From an uncultured Muribaculaceae bacterium (GTDB taxonomy: Bacteria > Bacteroidota > Bacteroidia > Bacteroidales > Muribaculaceae): a stretch of 64,000 bases of DNA. The stretch lies in contig CAJURN010000007.1 in NCBI GenBank assembly GCA_910589055.1, forward strand, positions 1 through 64,000, read 5' to 3'. Positions 17,864-24,755 of the stretch are shown here, one piece after another (within the stretch, counting starts at the first letter, position 1; each line of letters opens with the position of its first letter). Made by a program: the position numbers and the translations under genes. The notes beneath the pieces were generated by a model, which searched no databases, had not been told where the DNA came from, and saw only the letters and a program-made list of their open reading frames with translations.

Positions 17864-19195
17864 TTAATATAGGGTTGTTATTTCAGCCCCGGGGAAGTAA
17901 TGGCTGAGAATTTCCTGATAGTTATAGCCCGATGCTCCCATCACGGCTGCGCCAATCTGGCAAAGTCCCACTCCGTGGCCCCATCCGGCTCCGATAAGGC
18001 GGATAAGTCCGGGCACTCCGGTAGCGGGGTCGATGTTCTCGCGCTCAACAATGAAGGCCGAGCTGTACAGGTGGCTGGGCGAGAGGGTGCGGCGGATTTC
18101 GAGCTCCTTGCCGATTGTAAGCGTTTTCTTTGTGCCTACAATTTTCAGGCGGCACAGGCGACCGGATGTGCCGCGCTCAACGGGCACGAGGTCGATGATG
18201 TCGCCGAAGTCTATGCCGGAGCGTTCTTTCACGAGCGAGGCAAGTTGCTCGCGGGTGTATTCCACTGTCCAGCGGTAGAAGTCGCTCGTTTCCTGGTCGT
18301 AATTGTTGAGCACCTGGCTCAGAATCACCGGGTCGGAGGTGTTGCAGAAAGAGTCGGGACGCGCGAGAATCCATTCGCGGGCGTTTTCCTCAACGGTAAG
18401 GTCGGGGAAGTTCATTTCGTCAGCGCTGTCACGTCGGGCTTCGAGGTAGGAGAAATGGCGCGGTTCCCAACAGTTCTCAAATTCCTCGAATACTCCGCCG
18501 CAGCATTTCGAGAAACGCGCGTCGCAGAGTTTGCCTTCGGAAGTGAGGACGCGGCCGCGTGTTGCCTCCACGGCTTCGGCCACGGTTGGAGTCGTCTGAC
18601 GGGTGATTCCCTGATAACGCTGGCAATGGTCGTCGGCGCATACGTCAAAATTCACGTGATCCTCGCGGTCGTACCAGCGGATATATTCAGTGTCGGTACT
18701 TGTGCATGCGCAATATTGCTCGCCTGCATCCTCGATGCGTTTGTTCTTGTCGATCTGAGCAAGAAGCCAGCTTCGGGAAATGACGGCATGGGCTTTGAGC
18801 AGTTCCGCGGAGGCTGTGGCGCTCATTTCGGAAGAAATCACGCTTTTGAGGTAGTCCTCCACCGGAAGAATGTTGACGAGAGTCAGGCGGTCGCCTTCCA
18901 CAATCACACTCATCGCACCGGAGAAGCGCTGACATTCGCGGCGTTCCCAATGGAAATTGACGCCAATAACAACGTCCTGCACCTCAAATGCCGCTCCGGA
19001 GTTTTCCGCGGGCGTGAAAAGCAGGCTGTCATGCTCCATTCCCTCCCATGCGATTTTACCGGATGGGGTGATGGAGAAGGTCTGCGGGCCGCGCACGCCC
19101 TCATGGGTTTCTGCGGCAGTGTATGCTTGCAGAAAATCGACGCGCAATTCCGTGGCGCTCAGGATTCCAACTTTTACTTCAGGTTGACGGTCCAT
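17864..19195 (-). CDS. SpoIID/LytB-domain protein, putative peptidoglycan lytic enzyme without a visible signal peptide
   Basis: A 443-residue protein with the SpoIID core: VNILPVEDYLKSVISSEM (catalytic-type Glu123), SATASAELLKAHAVISRSW, then a cysteine-rich stretch (YCACTS, CADDHC, FSKCCGG) and a C-terminal GAGWGHGVGLCQIGAA motif. SpoIID of Bacillus is a lytic transglycosylase acting on strands stripped of peptides. The protein starts MDRQPEVKVGIL with no hydrophobic export signal. Either it acts in the cytoplasm on imported muropeptides or the true start is elsewhere; I see no better start upstream before the DUF4922 stop 23 bases away. It is flanked by AmpG-like and DUF4922 genes in the same operon. 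Confidence 0.82.
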   Translation of the reverse strand: MDRQPEVKVGILSATELRVDFLQAYTAAETHEGVRGPQTFSITPSGKIAWEGMEHDSLLFTPAENSGAAFEVQDVVIGVNFHWERRECQRFSGAMSVIVEGDRLTLVNILPVEDYLKSVISSEMSATASAELLKAHAVISRSWLLAQIDKNKRIEDAGEQYCACTSTDTEYIRWYDREDHVNFDVCADDHCQRYQGITRQTTPTVAEAVEATRGRVLTSEGKLCDARFSKCCGGVFEEFENCWEPRHFSYLEARRDSADEMNFPDLTVEENAREWILARPDSFCNTSDPVILSQVLNNYDQETSDFYRWTVEYTREQLASLVKERSGIDFGDIIDLVPVERGTSGRLCRLKIVGTKKTLTIGKELEIRRTLSPSHLYSSAFIVERENIDPATGVPGLIRLIGAGWGHGVGLCQIGAAVMGASGYNYQEILSHYFPGAEITTLY

Positions 19196-19218
19196 TTATG
19201 TGTTGAGTGTCGTGGGGA

Positions 19219-20148
19219 TTACAGTTTAATATTTTTTGCGATTTCGCTGATTTCCTCTTCCGAAAGACATACTTCGTCAAGAACCTCGCGGATTTTGGCG
19301 GCGTCGATGGCGGCGAAGTCCTCAGGCCGGGGAGTGATGAAAACTCCGGCCACATCCACCGATGCCGGGCTGATGAGCATTGTGCCTGGACCTTCAGTGC
19401 CGTAGAACGACGGGCGATGACGTTTGCGGGGCACCACCACAAGGCGTGTTCCGCTTTCGGTTGCCCAGCAGAGCAGGTTCATCATCGGTTCTTTCTCTCC
19501 CTCGGGAACGGGTAGCGCATCGTAGACCTTGCTGAAAATCTCAGCGCCTTTTTCGGGGCTGTCGGAGTCGATTACGAATACCTTTACCGGCAGTCCGGGC
19601 GCATAAGAAAGTCGGTTGTGACCTGACGGGTCGGAGTACAGAACACTCAAATCGGCCGCCTCGAGGGTCGGCGCGAGAGTAAGAAAATCGGAATTGCCCG
19701 CCTGAAAGTGCATGTGGTCAGGCGCGGATGCCCCGCAGCGGGGGCCGTTGTAGAAAATTGTGTAATTGTTTAATTCCGTTGAAAGGCGCATCATGTCGGC
19801 GATGCGGCCGATTATGAGTTGGTCTGTATGTGAGACATCCGGGATTGTAAGATGTCTCGGGAATATAGGGAAGGGGTTGATCAGTATGATATAACGTCCG
19901 CCCCATTCCATGCCGATTTGCTCGGAAGGACGGTTTTCGGCGCACAGGAAACACTTACGGGCTTTAAGCGACGCGGCGTCGACTTTAGCTCCCGACGAGG
20001 CTATGCGCGCGGGATTGAACTGGACTTTGAAGGGCATGCCGTCAACGTCAAGTTGCTTGACTTCGACGCCTGCGAGGGCGTCGAAGTTAGCTTTAGCCAT
20101 AGGCCAGCGTTCGAGCTGGGCCTGTATGAAGTTTTCTGCTGTCTGCAT
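19219..20148 (-). CDS. DUF4922 protein, HIT/GalT-like nucleotidyltransferase or phosphorylase fold
   Basis: A 309-residue protein of the DUF4922 family, related to GDP-L-galactose phosphorylase-type members of the HIT superfamily. A HIT-like motif DHMHFQAG lies at residues 144-151 (His145, His147, Gln149), and a CFLCAENRP pair at 66-69 resembles the zinc site of GalT-like enzymes. A second conserved-looking block is WGGRYIILINPFPIFPRHLT near 82. Such enzymes transfer nucleotidyl groups or cleave sugar-nucleotides by a His-linked intermediate. In a salvage operon it might activate or break down a sugar phosphate, but no substrate is known to me. It lies 7 bases after the glycosyltransferase. 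Confidence 0.72.
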   Translation of the reverse strand: MQTAENFIQAQLERWPMAKANFDALAGVEVKQLDVDGMPFKVQFNPARIASSGAKVDAASLKARKCFLCAENRPSEQIGMEWGGRYIILINPFPIFPRHLTIPDVSHTDQLIIGRIADMMRLSTELNNYTIFYNGPRCGASAPDHMHFQAGNSDFLTLAPTLEAADLSVLYSDPSGHNRLSYAPGLPVKVFVIDSDSPEKGAEIFSKVYDALPVPEGEKEPMMNLLCWATESGTRLVVVPRKRHRPSFYGTEGPGTMLISPASVDVAGVFITPRPEDFAAIDAAKIREVLDEVCLSEEEISEIAKNIKL

Positions 20149-20155
20149 CAGTGTG

Positions 20156-21613
20156 TTATTTATTGAGGGCTTTGCGCGCCTGGAGTTCCCAGGTGCGGAT
20201 GCGGTCTTTGTAGAGGTTGTTGGCGTTCATCTTGTTCACGTCGAGGGCGGCGTCGGAGTTGTCGTCCCAGCGGCGGCAGAGGTAAACGACGTCGTAGACG
20301 CGTCCAATCTGGTGGTGACGCGACATCGCCAGGCCGAGGGCGTAGTCCTCGCCGTATGATGTGTTGGGCACATGGATTTCGCGCAGCAGGGGAGTGTAGA
20401 ACGCGCGGGGAGCGCCGAGACCGTTGATGCGCAGGGCGTTGTTGCGGCCGTTTTCAGGAGTCCATTCGCGGTGGTCGATCACGCCCGGCGGAATCATGTT
20501 CATGTCAATGTCGGTGAGCATGTAGGTGCCTACTACCATTGCGCAGTTCTGTTCGTAGAACGCGTCTACCATCTTTTTGAGGGTATTCTCATCGGCGTAA
20601 ACGTCGTCGGAGTCGAGCTGCACGGCAAATTTACCGCATGATTCGTGATTGACGCCCACATTCCAGCATCCGCCGATTCCGAGATCGTCGCGTTCGGGAA
20701 CGATATGTACCACGCGGGGATCGTCCTTGAATTCGTCGATAGCTTCGGTTGTGCCGTCGGTGGAGTGGTTGTCGATGATGATGAGGTTGAAGGGGAAATC
20801 AGTCTTTTGTGCGAGCACACTGCGGATGGCGTCGCGGATTGTGCGCACGCGGTTGCGTACAGGAATAATCACGGATGCCTCGTTGGCAAATTCTCCGCGG
20901 TCGAAGCTGATTGGCTCGAATACGGGTTCGAGGTAGCCGCCTACGGCCTTGAGGTGAGCGGTGCAAGCCTGTTCCATTTCAATCTGCACGCCGCGGTTCT
21001 TGGGGTCGACGTAATCGAAGATTTTTTCGCCGCTCTTGCGGTTGTCGAGCGTTACGTCGCTGTAAAGATATTCGTTGATGTGGACGATGGGAGCGATGCG
21101 GCTCAGGCGCAGACGAAGGTCATAAAGTCCGGCGGCGCTGTAACGGGTGTCGATACCTGCGGCAGCCTTGCGGAAGTCGGCTGTGTTGAAGAAAAGCACC
21201 GAGCCGAAATTGAAATCGTCGCGGAGCGAGCCTTCCTGATAGTCAATCACGGGGGCGTTGCTCTTCTTGCCGTCCACCACGGTGTAGTAGTCGGAATAAA
21301 CCATGCCGGCCTTCGAGTCGAGGGCGATACGTGTCATGCGCTCAAGAGCGAGATAGCCCGGCACGAGGGTGTTCTGCTTGGTGTACAGAAGTATGAAGTC
21401 GTCCTTGGCCTGTTCGGCGATGGTGAGCATCGTGGCCGAGGAGTGGAGACTGTCGATGTGTATGATGTCGCAGTCGGCAACGGCTTTTGAATCGGGATTC
21501 GTTGCCAGAAGCGTGATGTGGCGCACGGCATCGCATGCTTTCAGCGCATCGAGGGTGGCCTTTACCTGTTCTTCATCGGTGTAAGGTACAAAGCAGTGGA
21601 TTGTCGGTTTCAT
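20156..21613 (-). CDS. Glycosyltransferase family 2 protein with two GT-A-like halves
   Basis: A 485-residue cytoplasmic protein. The N-terminal half begins TIHCFVPYTDEEQ and looks like a degenerate GT-A lobe. The second half (from about 250) is a clear GT2 domain: ASVIIPVRNRVRTIRDAIRS, LIIIDNHSTDGT, a DXD-like LDSDD and later YGEDYALGLAMS. No membrane segment is seen. It is the second gene of the leftward operon, 11 bases after the amidase-like gene. A glycosyltransferase in a wall-salvage cluster is unexpected; it could glycosylate a surface polymer from recovered sugars. The family is certain, the donor and acceptor unknown. Confidence 0.85.
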   Translation of the reverse strand: MKPTIHCFVPYTDEEQVKATLDALKACDAVRHITLLATNPDSKAVADCDIIHIDSLHSSATMLTIAEQAKDDFILLYTKQNTLVPGYLALERMTRIALDSKAGMVYSDYYTVVDGKKSNAPVIDYQEGSLRDDFNFGSVLFFNTADFRKAAAGIDTRYSAAGLYDLRLRLSRIAPIVHINEYLYSDVTLDNRKSGEKIFDYVDPKNRGVQIEMEQACTAHLKAVGGYLEPVFEPISFDRGEFANEASVIIPVRNRVRTIRDAIRSVLAQKTDFPFNLIIIDNHSTDGTTEAIDEFKDDPRVVHIVPERDDLGIGGCWNVGVNHESCGKFAVQLDSDDVYADENTLKKMVDAFYEQNCAMVVGTYMLTDIDMNMIPPGVIDHREWTPENGRNNALRINGLGAPRAFYTPLLREIHVPNTSYGEDYALGLAMSRHHQIGRVYDVVYLCRRWDDNSDAALDVNKMNANNLYKDRIRTWELQARKALNK

Positions 21614-21624
21614 AGGGGTTGTAT

Positions 21625-24597
21625 TTATTTTTTTAAGAATTCAAGAATTTGTGACATGAGGTGCTCGCGGGCATCGTCGCCGCTGATGGTCTCAAAGGGG
21701 AAGCCGAGCACGACTGTGCGGTATGTTGTGTTGTCGAACACTGTTCCGGCAACAAGGTTGTTTTCAGAGTAGCGCATGAATGTGGCACCCTTCTTGGCGT
21801 CGGAGGCGTAGAAGGAGTCGGGCGACTCAACTGCATAGCAGTCGCTGTTGAGAGTGTTTGAGAAGGTGTACACGCCTTTTCCGAACTGTTTGAACGGGGT
21901 CTGAACCTGATAGGCTTCACCTGTGACGGAGGCCTGTCCCACACGCCAGTTGTAGCCGAGCACTTCACGGGCGAATTTCTGGTCTTCGGCGGCTGTCTCT
22001 TCCGATGAGTTGGGGTTGTCCCAAAGGTCGGTGGCGACATAAGCTCCGCTCACGAAGATATTGCCTCCGGCTGCGGTGTGTGCGGCGATTCGTGCCTGAA
22101 GCTCGGAGGGGAAGGTCTTGAAGCGGGGTCCGAATACTCCGCGTCCCTGCACGATTTCTTTCTGTTTGCCAAGGATAAGGTCGATTGTAGCCGGGGTGCC
22201 TGCCGGAACCGCTGAGTTGGAGAAGGCTTCAACGCTTGAGGAAATAAAACCTCGACCGGCAGCTGAGATTGCCTCGCCGTGGGTGTAGACGTAGTCGAAA
22301 GTGTTGCCTGCAACAACCTTGTCTTCGTAGTTGGCGCGGGATGCACCGAATCCGGCGGCATCGTCGTCCATCCAGGGAATATTGCGACGGAATTCAAATT
22401 GGCTGCCGATGAAAGAGATATCGTAGAGGTAGGGCACGCCATGGTCGCGGGCATCGTAGAAGCCTGCGATTTCGCCGGAATCAAAGCGGTCGGGAGCGCT
22501 GACGCGGGTAAAGCCGTTGACAATCAGAACGGGGTCGCCGGGCTTGTTGCAAAGCGCGAGAACTTCCGACGGGAAAGCGCGGCCACCGGAGTTTCCGGCG
22601 ATGATGCGGTAGGAATGGATGTCGGAGTCGGCGACTGTGACTGTGTATTCGGGCTTTTCAACCTTGGCAACCTGGCGGAAGGCTCCGTTGCCTACGCGTT
22701 CTTCCACTATATAATATGTGGGAGTGGCTGTCGCTTCGAGGGAGTCGACGCGCTCGGCCCAAGTGAGGGTGTATGTGTCAGGTTTGCTGTCGGCTGCGAT
22801 TGCGAAGGAGCGGACGGGCAGCGGCTGCACCACATATTCGCGTCCGTCGCGGTGGGCAAGGAACTGGAGCATACCTTTATATATGGCGCGGGAAACCACA
22901 AAGCGGAAAGCCGGGTCAAGGCCGTAGGACATGTCTGCGAAATTCTGGTGGGAGAGAAGTTCGAGAAGCATGGCGGGAACTTCGGGCACACGGGCTTCAA
23001 AATAGCTCTTGTCCCACATTCCGCGGCGGGTCCAGTTCGGCTCGAATGTGGCGCGGACATCGTTGGTGATGTTGGTGAGCACAAGGTCGGTGAAGTCACG
23101 TGATGCCATGCGGGATGAGCCGTTGCCGGTCTTGTCGCCTGAAGTGCAATAGATTCCGAGGGTGCCGATGATGGAGTCGTTCATCGTTGTTCCGGCATCG
23201 GAGTGGAAGGCGAAACTGAGGTCGACGGGAATGTTGAGGCCTTCCTGACCGGGGAGCATTGAGGAGCCGCCGGCGAGCCAGTTGACCCACAGACCGCGCG
23301 ATTTGTAATCGTCGCCGTAGTCGTTGACGTTGTTGGAGGGAGTGTATACGCTGTCGGGAGCACCTGCGTACTGGAGGAAGTAGCGTGCGCCTTCGGTAAA
23401 GCGGGGATAGTTGCTTGTTACGTAATCGTATTCCACGCCGTCGACAGGTTCGGCGATGCGGCGTGCAACGTGTCCGTAGCCGCCACCGATTTTCACGGCG
23501 TCGGCAGTGACAACTTTCTTGCTGTCGCGGCCTGCGTTGCTGAGTTCAACGATGGGGGCGTTCTGGACTCCGGCCTTGAAGGGGAAGTGACCGAGATAAA
23601 TCCATGTTCCGCCGCCCATGCGCTGGTTGATGGTGAAATCATGCGCTCCGTCGGCTGCATTCACGCGATAATGAGCCTTTTCAGTGCTGTTGGGCAGAGT
23701 GGTGTAGCTCACGTACACTGCATATGAGCCGTCTTCGGGAATTTCGGCGTTCCATGCTGCTGTGGCGTCGCCGCGGTCGTCCTTGCCTGAAAGATTTATC
23801 TTGCGGGTCGAACCCTGTTGGAAAGGATTGTCACCTTCACGGAGTTCTTCTTTGGTGTAGGCGAATCCGCTTTTGCCGGAATCCTGCCATTTGTTGCGTC
23901 CTGACTTCTCGGAGTATTTTCCTGCTGCGAGGGCGCCGTCGTTGTCTATAATTACTTCGTTAAGATTGATGTCGCGTTCGCGCGGACTCATCACGTATGC
24001 CCCGGCATTTTCGAGCATGGGCATCAGGAAGGGCATCACGTAGCTTTGGGTATAGAGGTCTTCAACGGTTTGGAAAATGCGGGCGCGCTGCCATTCCCAG
24101 CGGTTGAGTTTTGGCTCGAAGTACCATCCGTGGCTCTGCCAGAGGGCGATATTGGCTCCGTCGAGTCCGTCGGGAGCTGCCTCAAGTCCTTCGCGGGTAA
24201 TGAAGGGTGTCTTTTCTTTGGGGCCGATATTCTTTTTGGATGCGAACAGCACAAGGCTGTCGAGCGACTTGTCGCCGGCATAAAGTGTAATCTTGTATCC
24301 GTTGAATTGCGGACCGAGCGCTTTCAGACAGTCGGATTTGAAACTTGCGAGACTTTCAGCGGTGAAAGGAACGTAGGCTGCGTTGGCGCTCAGTTTTACG
24401 GTAACAGTCTTCTTCGCGGAGTTAACAGTTACATTTTCGGCCTTGACGGTTCCGAATCCGGTCACCCCGGGCATATAAGGCTTTATGGCAGAGGTGATGG
24501 CGGCTTGATTATCAACTGCCGGTGCGGCGGTAGCGGCGAAAGGTGCTACGGCCAGCGCGGTGGAAATGACAATTGCACTAAAATTTTTCATTTTCAA
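21625..24597 (-). CDS. Secreted Amidase_3-like protein with golvesin-type insert (commonly annotated 'xanthan lyase')
   Basis: A 990-residue secreted protein (signal peptide ending near AATAA). Homologues are usually called xanthan lyase, but the order of motifs fits a zinc N-acetylmuramoyl-L-alanine amidase (Amidase_3). ANIALWQSHGWYF gives His156. QTVEDLYTQSYVMPFLMPML gives Glu179. AYVMSPRERD resembles the family's V-x-TR-x-x-D. LSFAFHSDAGT gives His465 and VPAMLLELLSHQN gives Glu546. A golvesin-C-like beta-sandwich is inserted at about 235-375. A fibronectin-III-like region follows the catalytic part (about 600-680) and a final domain of unknown type closes the chain. First gene of the operon, it would release stem peptides from glycan strands. 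The motif mapping is my reading, not a database result. Confidence 0.75.
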   Translation of the reverse strand: MKMKNFSAIVISTALAVAPFAATAAPAVDNQAAITSAIKPYMPGVTGFGTVKAENVTVNSAKKTVTVKLSANAAYVPFTAESLASFKSDCLKALGPQFNGYKITLYAGDKSLDSLVLFASKKNIGPKEKTPFITREGLEAAPDGLDGANIALWQSHGWYFEPKLNRWEWQRARIFQTVEDLYTQSYVMPFLMPMLENAGAYVMSPRERDINLNEVIIDNDGALAAGKYSEKSGRNKWQDSGKSGFAYTKEELREGDNPFQQGSTRKINLSGKDDRGDATAAWNAEIPEDGSYAVYVSYTTLPNSTEKAHYRVNAADGAHDFTINQRMGGGTWIYLGHFPFKAGVQNAPIVELSNAGRDSKKVVTADAVKIGGGYGHVARRIAEPVDGVEYDYVTSNYPRFTEGARYFLQYAGAPDSVYTPSNNVNDYGDDYKSRGLWVNWLAGGSSMLPGQEGLNIPVDLSFAFHSDAGTTMNDSIIGTLGIYCTSGDKTGNGSSRMASRDFTDLVLTNITNDVRATFEPNWTRRGMWDKSYFEARVPEVPAMLLELLSHQNFADMSYGLDPAFRFVVSRAIYKGMLQFLAHRDGREYVVQPLPVRSFAIAADSKPDTYTLTWAERVDSLEATATPTYYIVEERVGNGAFRQVAKVEKPEYTVTVADSDIHSYRIIAGNSGGRAFPSEVLALCNKPGDPVLIVNGFTRVSAPDRFDSGEIAGFYDARDHGVPYLYDISFIGSQFEFRRNIPWMDDDAAGFGASRANYEDKVVAGNTFDYVYTHGEAISAAGRGFISSSVEAFSNSAVPAGTPATIDLILGKQKEIVQGRGVFGPRFKTFPSELQARIAAHTAAGGNIFVSGAYVATDLWDNPNSSEETAAEDQKFAREVLGYNWRVGQASVTGEAYQVQTPFKQFGKGVYTFSNTLNSDCYAVESPDSFYASDAKKGATFMRYSENNLVAGTVFDNTTYRTVVLGFPFETISGDDAREHLMSQILEFLKK

Positions 24598-24637
24598 CGG
24601 TTTAGATATAGATTGCGCTCACTGGAGAGCTTATCCA

Positions 24638-24670
24638 CAAAATTAGTGCAATTTTTCCGTTCTTTTCAAA
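24638..24670 (-). promoter_or_regulatory. Promoter of the peptidoglycan-salvage operon
   Basis: On the minus strand a TTTG (24667-24670) is followed after 21 bases by TAATTTTG (24638-24645), matching the Bacteroidota -33/-7 pattern. Transcription should begin near 24633, giving a leader of about 35 nt before the start codon at 24597. The twelve downstream genes have gaps of at most 50 bases and no internal terminator is visible. Confidence 0.7.
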
Positions 24671-24755
24671 AAAATTTAAAAAAGATTCGCTGATTAAAGA
24701 TTATTTATGAGTTGTAAATAAATTTTGAGAAATTAAGGCGCTTTCCGAGTTGAGG

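Noticed and set aside
17900..19405. 501-codon open frame on the plus strand
   Set aside because: Antisense to the SpoIID-like gene; shadow of its codon use.
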